From assembly GCF_000208865.1 (NCBI RefSeq), contig NC_018397.1, forward strand, positions 4,307,748 through 4,371,747: a stretch of DNA of 64,000 nt. Direction: 5' to 3'. Positions within the stretch are counted from its first letter, which is position 1. Each line of letters starts with the position of its first letter. Source of the stretch: Neospora caninum Liverpool. Taxonomy: Eukaryota > Apicomplexa > Conoidasida > Eucoccidiorida > Sarcocystidae. The notes beneath the pieces are model-generated. The model saw only the letters and a program-made list of their open reading frames with translations, did no database searches and was not told where the DNA came from. The position numbers were made by a program, and so were the translations under genes. This document shows positions 22,691 through 34,500 of this stretch, in pieces.

Positions 22691-24310
22691 ATTTTCTGAT
22701 ATGTACATCCGTTTCATCTCCCCTTTTTTTGCCTTTTTTGTGTGTGGCTCAGGATGAGGTGATCCGAGAGTCAATCGGGGCAAAAAGGGAAGTGTAGGTC
22801 ACGATGCCAGTCGGGAGTTGAAAAAATGAATCTATTTTCTGGGAGCATTGCCGCAGATGAGGGTCGTGCTCGTCCATAGCGGCAGATCTTTTCCCTTGGG
22901 AACGAAGTCGATATCAGCGGTTGATAGATGAAAAGACCCAGTCAACGTAGTGTATCAAAGGGGAACGCAGATGAAAGAGTCTCTACTATGCATCTTAGGC
23001 CGGCCGACACACACGGCGTACCCCATCTGGGACAGGTGACACAGCTTTTGGCACGAATGCACCGCAAGCAGCCGAATTCGTGGCTTTACTATGTGACCCA
23101 CTTCAGTATCACCTTTGAAGGAGTGCATGCTTTCTCACTGAGATATGCGCGGCGTTGTGAAGTTGATGGTGGTACAGGAGACGAACGAGTGGTGACGGCA
23201 TTTCCTGTTTCGCCCACGTAGTTCCCATAGGGGAGTTGTGCACCCGCATATCCCAGCACCAAACCAGGAATTCTCGACGGTAGTGCATGAGGGTTACAGG
23301 GGAAAGATCAGATGTCAATTCGTTTCTTCTGAGCTATCCCTGCAACGCCTATTGACTGCGAATGAGCTAACGACGGTGGCAGGTGAAGGTTCGGGTGTCG
23401 AGAAGATGGTTTTTGAGTCTCTTCCAGGCATGAGAAATGCGCCTGATCTAGAGAAAACAGTTCGGCCAAAGCGTGTGAAGATTCAGCAATCACACGAACG
23501 AAGAAGTCATCAGGCATATTATTCGGCTACACAAATACCGATAACTCCCTCCATACATGCAGCAGAGAGGAAAGGAGATTTTTTACCACGAAACTGCGTC
23601 CTCCGACATCATCCCCACAAGCTCTATCACTTCTGTGTGAAGGAAGATAGTACCAGCCTGGAAATTTTGACACTGTATGGAACGCGGTTTTTAGGCGCTA
23701 GTCACAGCAGCCCCACCTCTCTCTCCGGAAACACGGATACCCAGCGATGCAGATGATTGAAGCGCATCGCGCGTAATCTCGTTCACTTACAAAAATCCGC
23801 ACAAAGGTAGCACCACTGCAAGGAGACAAGCTTACACCGCGACGGTATTCTGCAGCCGCGAGACAAAAAAATGTGCAGAATTCGCAGCTGTATCCGAACA
23901 GCTGAGGCAACCGCGAATGGGCTAGCTTGCTTGGCCATCTCTCGTACAATCATGGGGCTTGCCTCAGAGATGTACAGGCGCTAGTGATGCATTGTGTTGT
24001 TCGCTTCGGTTGGTCTTCGGTACCCACCACAGCCCTTCGTCACTTTTCCTGACGTAGGGGGTTCCACTGTTAACCCCTGGGCCAGGATGCAACGAAGCTC
24101 TCCACAGGCATCTCGACGGACAGCCTACACGCAACGGTCCACCTGTCTTCGTTGTTGCGTTACATGACGCTGGTCCGAACAAAGCCCCCCACGCTTGTTT
24201 CGTCCTTCCTCCAGATGCTCCTCTAGTGATCTGTGCATGTGTCGCCTACGTAGGCTTGGCGGACTGCGAGACGGTGCACTGTACTGTTTTTCAGAAAGAG
24301 AAGACGAAAA
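22691..24310. other. SRS inter-gene spacer
   Basis: No gene is supported. The segment 22691-23350 is a duplicate of 11431-12050. The frame open at 23238-23756 shows no domain and overlaps duplicated spacer, so it is not called. Confidence 0.5.
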
Positions 24311-25760
24311 CTAAAGCACGACGGGAAAGAAGAGAAACGAAATAGCTAATCCGGAAGTGAGAAGCGGCACCGACCTGGTCGTGGCGACGCTCGAGGCAGC
24401 ACTGTCCAGATTAGCTGCTGAAACATGTATCTTCACATTGCAAGCATTTGATCCCTCCTCTGGCGCTTCCTTCTTGTCAGCAGCAACAGCGGAGCACTTA
24501 TAGCAAAAAGTGGCTGCAGTCTCAGGCAACTCCTCTACACTGAACGTGTAGCCCGAGGTCGATGTCGCGAGCTTCGCAGACGGCAGCATGTCCGCCAGCT
24601 TTACAGGGTTCTGACAAGATTCGTCAAATATCAAATCTGCAGGATTTGCTGGAGTCAGGTTGCCAACGTTCGTGTCACACTGGAAGGAAACGCTCTTGGA
24701 TTCGTTCGTGATCTCCAGATCCATGTTCTTCTTCGCAACGGTGCATGCTGCAGACATAGGAGAGCAACACCCGGGAGCGAAGTGACAGACACGCCCTCCT
24801 CTAAGCGAAAAAGAAGCGAACGAATGTTTCTGGATGCTAACTGGTTGGGGTGACTGAAAACGATTGAAAACGGTGACAGTTCAACTTGGTTGGCCACCTG
24901 TGGGGCTGCTCTCGCGGCAAGTCGAATCACGCCGACGCTTCGTTGCGCGCTGGTCTTCGCACTAATGCAGAAATCCACATTTTCTAGTGCCGATCATCTT
25001 TGCCACTCTGCATGCCAGAGAGAGAGATGCTGAAACGTCAGGAACTAGGCCCCGGCCAACCGTGTCGGGCATATCAGTGCATGTGGAATCTCGAGTATCT
25101 GCGATGCTTGCTTGCCTGAGCTACCACAAGGATTCCACAAAACACTTTGAATCGAATGTAACATAACTCCGGCTTACTGTTCGCAGCTGGATCAGCGGGA
25201 ACTGTCACTGTGACGACGCATTTGTTTCCTGCTGCTGCTGCTGCTTTTGCCGCGGCGAGCCTTCTTGCCCCATGGCCGCCTACTCCGGTTCCAAGTCTCC
25301 CTGCCTCCCGAGATGCCGCCTTGTCGCTGCAGCCGAAGTAGATGGTTTTGATAGTCTCGGGGAGCTTTCCCAACGTCAACTCGACTGTTGATTTGCCGGT
25401 GGGGTTTCTTTGTGATTGTGTGATAGTGGCTTGCGACCCTTGGCCGAAAAACGTCGCCAACTCCTCCTCTTTCTCCTTCCCGAGAGCTTTATCCGCGTAG
25501 TACTTGGTGAGTGTTGTGCCACTCGGCGACGGCAACACATTGTTGATATCAGTGTCGCATACAAATGTGGCCGTTTTGGTTTTCGTGTCAACTGTGACGG
25601 ATATGCCTTGTGAAGCGCCACCTGAAGTGCAGGTGTGGGGAGGCGTTTTGTCACTCTGTCCGTTGCTCCCCAGCACTGCACTGGACGCGAGTACGGCGCC
25701 GACCAGAAACAGAGCTCCCGCCATTCTCCTTTGCGTTGGAAAAGCCCTAGTCCCTGCCAT
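24311..25760 (-). CDS. SRS gene 6: two-domain SAG1-related surface antigen, mosaic
   Basis: Exon 1 is 25760-25178 and exon 2 is 24747-24311. The phase-1 intron gives 339 residues beginning MAGTRAFPTQRRMAG. An upstream in-frame ATG at 25847 exists, but 25760 keeps the 401-bp spacing to the upstream box and aligns with the MAGTRA start of its relatives. The signal segment is followed by VLGSNGQ. The first part of domain 1 is gene 3-like, with four cysteines and KYY in place of KCY. From GARRLAAAKAAAA onward the sequence is gene 5-like through the intron and the first half of domain 2. The end (VSAANLDSAASS and the tail) is again gene 3-like. Domain 2 keeps six cysteines. It is a GPI-anchored surface antigen by family. 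Confidence 0.9.
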
Positions 25761-26160
25761 GGAGGCCACTGGTCTAGAAGACGTACCAACGGAGAACTCC
25801 ACAGATTCCCTCCGAAAGCACACTTCCACAAAAGTATATACTTTCAAGAACCACGATCAGGCGGAACAAACAAGGTTAAGGTGAAAAAAGAACGATCGTT
25901 CTTGGACCTGTGCGAGAATTTCTGATAACTGAGTTCGCGTCACATATACATTTGCACCGATCCACTCAGACAGGCTCGCAAAAAAGACCCACTCACTGGT
26001 AAAAAGGGCAAAGAAGAATTAGGTGGAACCGAGGACAACACTGTCGTCCCGTACGGCCGCTTAGTCGAACATAACTAGTGAATTTTTCATAGCTTTTCCA
26101 TGGCAGGTGCTTTGGTCGCAGAGAAACTGTAACGCATCCAGCGTATCTCTGCCGAAACCG

Positions 26161-26230
26161 ACTGCACAATGAGCACAGTAGGTGTCGATTGTGTCACTCT
26201 AACCGTCGTCCACATTGTCTTTTCCGACGG
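26161..26230 (-). promoter_or_regulatory. conserved SRS upstream box (gene 6)
   Basis: The box runs from ACTGCACAATGAGCACAGTA to CACATTGTCTTTTCCGACGG on the plus strand. Its near end is 401 bp from the ATG at 25760. It is followed by a G-rich block with runs of up to ten Gs at 26290-26345. Confidence 0.6.
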
Positions 26231-27719
26231 ACTGGACAGCCGTCCCGCCCCTAGGCTTGTGGATCGCAGAAGATCTTCTACAACCCTAGAGAGATAATCG
26301 GAGTTGGCGGGGCAGGGGGGGGGCGGGGTGTAAGGGGGGGGGGGCGCCCGTATCGATGGAGGGACCGTTGCTGGATTGTCCCGGGACGGGCGTTCGGCCT
26401 TCCTGATGGAGAACCTCGAAATGACCAGACGACGTGGATTACATATCTCTCCCACATTTCTTTGCTAACGCTTTTTTCTGTATACGGCATTTGTCCAGAA
26501 AGTATGGGAGTGACTCGAGGCAGCGTACAGGCCAGTATAGGGCGCGAAATAAGCGGTGGCAGACTTCCCCACCAAAACACACCTTGTCTTTGAAAGGCAC
26601 TTCCCTTCTCTCTGCAAAGAACAAAGCTGTCTCGTGGAGACTTGCAGCAGCTCAGGGAATTGCTTGCCCAGAGCGGTAGCTTTGGTTTTTCTGAAACAAA
26701 GCCGATAGCTCATGTCAGTTCTGGATACAATTCAAAAAGCAGATGCCCCTGAAGGAGAATACACAGGCACGTTCTGTATTTTGAGTCTCCTGCCGACACA
26801 ACGCTGGCCATCCAATCCTGGAATATTAGCGCGGGTCGTGGAGTGGATGCATCGCAGGTAGCAAAAATCTTCACCTTCACATTGTGAACCCACTTCATTA
26901 TTACGTGTGACTACCTGCATTTCCAACAGCGATATGCGGTGCCTTGCGAGATGATTGGTGAACTAGGTGCAATGTAGACTGGTGATGTCATTTCGCAACA
27001 TCACTGACTGTGTAACGTATATATATATATATATATATATATATACGCAAGGTATGCGCGCAACTACACCCACTCCAGAGCTGTCTACTCAAGACTATCC
27101 TATGGGGATTACAGAATCATAGTAGAAATTGGAACGGTTTCTGCTGAGCTTCACTTGCGGCAGGGCCCGTGAACAGGGCGAGAAAAAAATACAGCGTGTG
27201 TTACCGTGTCCAATGCATCCACGACAGAAGTCACCGGCATGGAGTTACTCTCTGGATGCAACGCGTAACGAAGCCTCTTTTATTCCTCGGATTCCTTTTT
27301 CGGAAACAGGTCCTTCACGATTAAATCTACGACATACAAGGCCACCAGCCGGGCATGCATCAAAAAGGAAAATAATCGTTGAATGTATCATAGAATTGTC
27401 TGCAGCACCTCAGAACTGCGGTGACACTGCATCCTGGCTTCGCTAAGTTGTAGACCGCACCTACGCTTGCTGCAGTGCCACTGGAAGACAACTGATCTGG
27501 CAGCGGGAGAACTGCAACACCTCGACCAGATCTCTTCTCTCACTCTCTCCAGCTTCAGTGCAGCTGGCGCGGGGCGGGGACTCGCCTTTTCAAGTAGATT
27601 CACCCCGTTGGGCACACGAGACAGTTTGCACTTTTTGGGTGGCGTACCCGTCGTGTGGGTACACACCGGTAGTTGTCGCTCAGTCGCACATACCACCTAG
27701 GTTCAACAAACTTTCGTTC
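26231..27719. other. spacer at the right edge of the SRS array
   Basis: The first part continues the SRS-type upstream region, including a TTCACATTGTGAACCCACTTCATTATTA segment at about 26875-26900 related to the other spacers. A (TA)n run sits at 27018-27045. No gene is seen. Confidence 0.5.
27018..27045. repeat. (TA)n microsatellite
   Basis: A pure TA run of about 28 bp lies in the spacer right of SRS gene 6. Confidence 0.95.
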
Positions 27720-27739
27720 GCTTCTTTTTCGCTTATAGG

Positions 27740-28075
27740 AAGGAGTCTATCATTGCACTCCCTAGCGCTCCTCTCTTGTGTCTGCAGCATGCACTGTTGC
27801 GAAGCATACCATGGATCTGGAGATAACGAACCAATCCAAGATTGTCTGTGTGAGGCGGTACGAGGTAACTGAGGCGGGTAACGCGATCCTCGGTAAGGTT
27901 CCCCAACGAATAACTCGGTTGACACTAAGGTGACATGAAAATACCACTGCCTGATATTACAGAACAACAGCCAAGATACCGCAGCTGCACAGAGCTCTCT
28001 TTGTGGAACGCAGCTGTGGCCATGTGCAAGGTCAACGCATCCGGAGAATGCAACGTGACCATTTGCTGAGGCGCA
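27740..28075 (+). pseudogene. decayed SRS domain-2 exon (relic)
   Basis: The segment CTCTTGTGTCTGCAG, a match to SRS intron ends, is followed by a short frame reading TCTVAKHTMDLEITNQSKI. That is clearly the start of SRS domain 2. The expected cysteine and strand pattern is then lost (VCVRR, later a stop). Further on, a LGKVPQRIT-like fragment (about 27885-27915) recalls the domain 1 motif LGKLPQRTT, but that match is weak. There is no signal peptide exon nearby. It lies in plus orientation, opposite to its five neighbours, like gene 1. Probably a truncated, non-functional copy at the edge of the array. Confidence 0.7.
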
Positions 28076-28079
28076 ATGC

Positions 28080-29570
28080 ACGAGAGCACCCCGTGCTCCT
28101 GGAAGCACATACACACACATGCACGCAGGATCTATCCACGCGCCGCTGTTTTGGCAGTAAATGCCTTTCGGGTCTCTTTTCCTTCTTGATGTCGGAGACC
28201 ACTTGCATTCTGATATTATCTGATATAATAACCCGATTGCCTTCAGTTACAAGTTTACATGGTGAGGGCACACTGACTGTGGAGCGCCACGAGATGGTGT
28301 GCATATATCGATCGATTCACAACGAGCTTACATGCGTGTTACAGAAGCCACATGAATCCGTTAAATTGTAGTCGGTTCAGTGTAAAAGGCAAACATCTAT
28401 TGTGGCCAACTACAACACAACGGGGATCCATAAATATCACCCCTTTTGTGTGTCGAAGCGTTACAAGTTCTTCGGCGCGGTAGAAGCGTCGTCAGTGGCG
28501 CCCCATTCAGGCTGAATGGACAGTCGCATAGAGCCTCAGAGAGACGTAGTGGTCATACGGAAGCCGAGAGGAGAATCCCCCTTGGGAACGAGGCACCGGC
28601 AGATAACGACATGAATCACAGGTAGAAATTGCACCTGAGGCCAGAGCTTATCGAATATATGGGCGCAGGCTCTGAGAAGCATTGCGACCACTTTTTCAGT
28701 GTGCCTGGAGACACCCTATGTCAATTCAGGCAAACAACATATCCGTGTTCCCTTGCCCGGTAGCTAGATGGGACGCTGAACACGAAACGCATGTGCTGGG
28801 GCGTAGTAACCAAGTGTACTAACTGACCTAACTTCTGGCGCCAAAAGGCACTGTGACTTTCCTCTTGGCACTAGTTTCTATCCAGGAACCAGATGGACGG
28901 CACCATGGATGGACACACGAGAGCAAAGCTCTCTGTTGCACCAGCGCGTGGAGTTGTGTATGTTCAGGACAACAGAAAATCGTGGTCAATCTTTTTTAGC
29001 ACATGCCTGGGTCCTGACAGGTCCATGGGCACTGCTGTTGCCACATGGTTCCACAGTGTCATTTGAATCCATCTCTGCACTAGCATTTCGACTGGTTGCA
29101 GACTGATCGACTACTTATTCATCACGTTAGACCGCACTGACGCATTCCTACTTTTGGAGCTCTAAATGCAGTGAGATTGCCCGATCGGAGGCGAGGCCGC
29201 CACAAGCCACTGAGCCAATCCGGATCCCCTGCAGGCCGCGTGTCGAACTGCCATCGTCCGGAGGGAGTTAAGCACCTGAATGAAGCTATCCTCACGTGAT
29301 ATACTCACATTGCCCTCAAGAGACTCTGGCGGTTGTACACTGGAGTTTAGCCTGGCTTCTCATCGATATCGGACTCTTTCAGTATACACGTACAAATAAC
29401 CGGGAAACACTTTATGTACGCTGGACACGTGAGCCTTAACTGGAACAGTGGGTCTTGTGCGCAAAAGTGACCATTTTGAACGGCAAGTCCATCTGCCATG
29501 GTGTGCAGACGGGCACAACCTCCTGTAGTGTATTGTCACTGCTTGTCTGTCTTGAAAAAGTTGCGCACAG
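28080..29570. other. no supported gene
   Basis: Only short frames of mixed composition are present. I see no SRS similarity and no tRNA or rRNA that I could support. Confidence 0.4.
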
Positions 29571-29575
29571 AAAGG

Positions 29576-29627
29576 AAAAAATTGGTTACACTTCTCGATT
29601 TGTGCGTGTCATCCTTGCGCAGGGGCC

Positions 29628-29659
<32 letters not shown>

Positions 29660-29683
29660 TCGGATGGCACTCCCGAAGGAGGC
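29576..29683 (-). ncRNA. U6: U6 spliceosomal snRNA
   Basis: The minus strand reads CTCCTTCGGGAG (5' stem-loop) and then CCGATAAAATTGGAACGATA. The invariant ACAGAGA box follows (29635-29655), then GATTAGCATGGCCCCTGCGC with the AGC triad, then AAGGATGACACGCACAAATC. It ends in a run of six Ts typical of RNA polymerase III termination. This is a full-length match to the universally conserved U6 architecture. U6 pairs with the 5' splice site and with U4/U2 in the spliceosome, consistent with the many introns in this window. The 5' end is set by the first stem and could be off by a few bases. A TTAAAA element lies just upstream, but I cannot say it is the promoter. Confidence 0.95.
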
Positions 29684-29684
29684 C

Positions 29685-31557
29685 AGCTTTTAAGGCGCAA
29701 CTGCAAGCGTACCAACCCCCTTCACGGGAGGTGACCTCAGCGATTTTACCCGTCCGCATGCATTGTAACGACGTTCAGGTCGAGCTTGCATCCCTGTCCC
29801 TTCTTCACGACTCCAACAAGCTCGCTTATATTCAGGATTATTCTTTCCTACTTTTTCTGTCTCATGGAAAGCAAATTCCCCATGCCAGGTGCGCTGCATG
29901 CCAGTCGCCATCTCAGGCGAGCCCAGTGTCGAAGTAACCTCGGGCGCGGCCGTATCGTGATGACTCAGCTTGAACTTGTTCAGAACAAAACATTGCGAAA
30001 ACTTTTTTGGGGCTGATCTGGTCGGTGAAAGTAGAAGACACATAAGGACAGTTTCTGCAGATTCACTTTCCGTGCATAGCTACTGTTCAGTTAACAGCGC
30101 AAATAACTGCGTTGAATCACCGTAACAGGTTCGTGTACCGCTACCCGGACTTCAGGAGTCGACGTGCGTGTCAGCCCCACCGATAAGCCTAACAGAGAAT
30201 TAGAAGTGGTCGACTTCATTGCTGTTTCCAATTTACCAGCCATCAATTATTTTTGTGGATGCGCTGCCCAGCCCGCGCCCCGGTTGTGATTTTTGTCTGT
30301 TGCCGTGCTCCGTCACTTTTCCTGCCGTCATGCTTTTCCATTTTCGATATCTCTATCTCGTGCCACTCTCTCTCAGTGGTCTCTTTGCGAGTTCCTATGG
30401 GCGGAGCAAAGCGACATTTCTCTCTCCCAGTCCTTGGGCTCAAGGAGATACCCTCTTCGGCGTGGTGGCGGGAAGCACGCAGGCTGTACTTCCTTGTCTT
30501 CTTTTGTTGCATATCTACGTTGAATTTCTCTCCTCATGTTTCATATTTTCCTACGCTACTCTTACACTCGTCCGCTTGCTTCCTGTCTTCTTCTGTTTCT
30601 TCTCCGGGCTCCTCTTCCCTTCCGTTCTCCCTCTCACCTCAATCGTACCCAGCCTTTAAGTCTCGTCTACCCTTCTCTCGAAATCCCTCCTGTCGTCCTC
30701 TCCTTTCTTACTCCAGTACCCCCCGCGGCTGTCCTTCTTTCCCTCCTGTTGTCCAGCCGCGTCGCAACCGTCTCTTCTCTTTTGGTCGTGTCCCTGCTGC
30801 ATTTTTCTCCCTCCATGGCTCGTTCTTCCCCATTCAGTCTGGGCGGACTGGACTGGTCAAACTTTGCGCGGGAGATGCAAGGAGCAAGTACACGAGACAC
30901 ACAGAGAGTGGATGTACGGAGTGTGGGGAGCTGGCGTGTGTGACGAAAACGCGAAGTTCTGCATGCATGAGAGATTACGCGATACGTCCACACTTTCCGC
31001 AGCACTCTGGCGTAGGCGAGAGACTCTGGCTTCCTCAGACGCGCCGGTGTACGTGCAGTTCAATTCACGTCGAAAATCTGAGGCTTCGTTCAACGCTTAG
31101 TCGTAGTAACTTCCTGTCAAGCTGGCCACGTCGGCCTTCTTTCGTCCCTCCTGCTGTGTTGACCCAGCGACAGCCTTGCGAGAATCCAGTCTCTCGTCTT
31201 TCTCGCTATTATGTTACGGCACCGCCTACTTTTCTGAATTCGTCCTTTTCCGCCCGCTCTCCCCAGCGTGTTTCTTCTCGGTTCCCCGTCCCAGATTCCT
31301 GTTTCTGCGTTCGTTCTTCATCCGCTCAAAGATTTTCTTCTCTTCATTCATGCAGCGATCAGAACGACGGCCACGGCACTTCTCATCGCGAGCAGCGCCC
31401 CTTGAAAGGGCAAGCGCGCTTTTCTCCTTTTTCTCCACTTTTGCCTCCCAACTGTTTTAGCGAACAAAAGAACGAAAATGTCTGCGGCTTCACACGACGT
31501 GGAGCCGCAGCTACTCAACCGGAGGTGACCAAACATACCGGGGTACCCACCGGAGAC
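29685..31557. other. spacer and probable 5' leader of the deaminase-domain gene
   Basis: From about 30250 the plus strand becomes strongly C/T-rich (many TCTCTT and CCTTCC runs), typical of coccidian leaders. The reading frame of the downstream gene happens to stay open back to 30253, but the translation there is low-complexity Ser/Phe/Pro and looks like translated leader. Confidence 0.45.
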
Positions 31558-34500
31558 ATGCCTTTCGAGGCTACCGCAGAAATGCAGTTCGAACCTAAAA
31601 GCACGTATGTGGAGAGAAGAGAAGACGGCCGAGCAGAAGGAAACAAAGGAGGGGAGACTGGACAAACGGCAGAGAAGGCAAAAGAAGAGACAAAAGAGCA
31701 ATCACCAGAACGGTCGAATGCTCCTGACGGTGGTGATGGAGAAACGTGTTGGCAGAGATATCCAGAAGTGAAAAATCGAGTCCAGGGTTTTCTACGGAAG
31801 CTAAGGTATGATGCCGCTTTGGCAACCATCGTTGCAAACTACGGCCCTTGTTCACTCCCCAGTTCTTCATCTGCTCCGTCTCCGCTTCCGTCCACTCCAT
31901 CTCACGCCTCTCTTTCGTCTTGCGAGTTTTTCTCCCTCTCCGATGGCTCCTTGCAGTCCTGCGCGTCTCTTGCAGACCGCCGGAGACAGGCGACTGCTCA
32001 GCTCTTTAATCGCGTCATCCAAACCTGTGCCTTCCACGCGACACTTCCGATCTTGGTGAAGACCTTTTGTTTCTTCCTCCCCTCGCCGCTAGTGCAAGAC
32101 GCAGTCCAGGAGCTGCGGGAATCAAGACAGGAGACGCGAGGAAGTCGCACTGGGGAACAGTCAGAGCGCGAGCAAGGAAATCTTGCAAGTTCCGCGGTAG
32201 AAGATGCCAAAAGAGCTAGACCGGAAAATGCGAGTGGTGTTGTGTTGAGGGACGGAGAGGGCGGAACGGTGAAGGTGGCATGGCAGAACGAACAGGGGAA
32301 GCAAGCGCAATGTTCAGGAAAAGACCACTCGTTCCAGTTCAAAGATCGAAAAAGTGAAACAAACGGATCAAGACAGCCTCGTCCGGGGAAAGAACCCGTT
32401 ACCGGCGCTCCAGAAGTAACAGGAGGGGGTAATGGCGGCTGCAGGGATTCAGGTGTCTCTAGAAGCGAGGTGTATGGACACCCCACAGATGAGAGGGAGA
32501 AAGCCATTGGTCGTCAGGTTTCCGCCTGTGGGCGGAACCCGGTCTTTTTCCGGGCCCTTGTGAAGGCCTTTGACCACTTCACGCGCATTTTGGACTCAGA
32601 CAGGTGGCTTCTCTCTCCTGAATATGAGAATCTGCTCGCTTTCTGGAGACGCCAAAGAGAGGGAGCAGGAGACAGGACTCGAGGGTGTGCGGGCTCCGCC
32701 AAGAAAGATCTTGCAACCGTGCACGAACAGGATTTTCGGAAACGGCCCAGCCCTCGAGTGTCCTCGTTCCAACCCATTTCCTCGTGGTCTCTGGCAGACT
32801 CACAACAGACCGAGAGGGTCGGGAACAACTTTCTGAACGGGGAAATCGACGAGGGGTTGCCGGCGCTGGAGCTGAGCGTGGACCGTGCAAACCGCCGGGA
32901 GCTGGCCACGTCTCTGCTGAAGTTTTTGATGGAGGCTCCTCTCTCTGCGGCTGTACCCCCACCTGCGTCTTCCTCTTCTGGAATAGAGGAGTCGCAAATC
33001 GTGGAAGGCGCAAGCAATGACGACCTCTCGCGTTCATCCTCAGCGCCTGTCAGGCCTTCGTCCGGTGATGGCCTCGAGGAAAAGGGAACGAAAGAGAAAG
33101 CACAGACAGATCTCCTGTCTCTCTTCCCATTCCTGGAGGACGCTGCCGAGGTCCGAGCCGGCCAGTTTGGCCGAGAGCTAAAGAAACGAAGACTTCGGCG
33201 GTGCTGGGAATTGCTGGACGAGGCAGGGCGCCTGTGTAGACTCGAGGTGGATGTGACGGAAACGGAGAAGAGCACGCGAGAGGAACAGGTCGATGACGAG
33301 GAGGCAAGTGGTGGCGACAAGGTGAGGAAGGAAGGCGAGGCCGAGCGAGAGGAGCGAGACAAGAGGCGTGGAGAGGTCGAGAAAGACAAGAACACGAATG
33401 CCCCTTCCCCAAGTCGCGAGAACGATCGTTTCGCACAACCCAAGCAAGGGAAACCGAATCTTACGCTTCCTCTCGCATTCCGCGCATTTGCAAACGACGC
33501 AGAGACGCCCAAGGCAACACCTAGACATGAAGCTCTTGCTGCCCAGCGCTGCGTCTCCTCCAGTGGCCTCGGCTTCCAGGGAGACTCTCGTACTCACGTT
33601 CTTCTTCTTGGAGCCGCTATCGCAGCTGGACAAGTTGAAGAGGCCCGGAGACAGCTGAAGCTGATTGAGGAGAAAGCATATTTCCTTGAATTCCCAGCCC
33701 TCTCTGAAGAAAATGGAGAATACTGCGGAGCAAGCAAGTGGATTCAGGTACGTGAGAGAACAGACACCATCCGCAGGTGCTGTAAACAGGCGCAGAACCA
33801 GATGCTGTATGCCGTCATGCTTTCTGCTTATATTGCGACCCACGGGACAGCAGCGCCTGCCGTTTGGGGATTTCGTCTCTTGGCTCAGCTTGTGTTGCGT
33901 TTGTCTTTCGTGGTTTCTTGCAGGTCTTCCAGCCTTCCTTTCTGCGTCGCCTCCAAGCCGCTCGCCTCCTGCCGCTCGACGCACCAGCGAGCTCCGTTGT
34001 GAAGGAAATGCCCAGCGTTCCTGCGTCGGCAGAGAAACCCAGAGAACTCGGCGGCGCAAGGGACGGAGGAGAGGACGACTTACCGTCTGCGAGAGAGTCC
34101 TCCGAGGAGAGGAACCTGAAGAAGAGAGAATCGAAAGACGAGCGCCTCCTCGAGGTTTTATTCGCGGCTTTCCTTGAAGCTACACACCAGGCGGAACGAT
34201 GCCCGAGAGACAAGCATCGCCACGGCGCTGCTCTGTTTAGGATCGGCAAACCGGACGACAAAACTGCGACTTTGGGCTCTTCTCTCTTGTCCACTCCATC
34301 TCCCTGTCCTGCTGGAGCGTCCCCCTCTCCTCTCGCGTCGTCTGCGTGTGCTGTGCCTTCCTCGGAATTCCGCCATTTTTCTTTCTCGCCGACCTGCCGG
34401 GGATCTCGGGTCCTCTGCGGGGGGCGCAACTTTGTACTCCATCGAGAGAAGAAGAAATCCTCGGAGGGCAAGGAGACACGGAGACGGAGGGCGGGTGAGT

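Noticed and set aside
29160..29290. GC-rich segment with a GTCGAAC-like motif, considered as a tRNA or 5S rRNA
   Set aside because: No cloverleaf or 5S box arrangement could be built by eye.
30253..31557. 1249-codon frame extending the deaminase gene upstream to 30253
   Set aside because: The extra part is C/T-rich, codes for low-complexity Ser/Phe/Pro, and looks like a 5' leader that happens to be open. The ATG at 31558 starts ordinary protein sequence.
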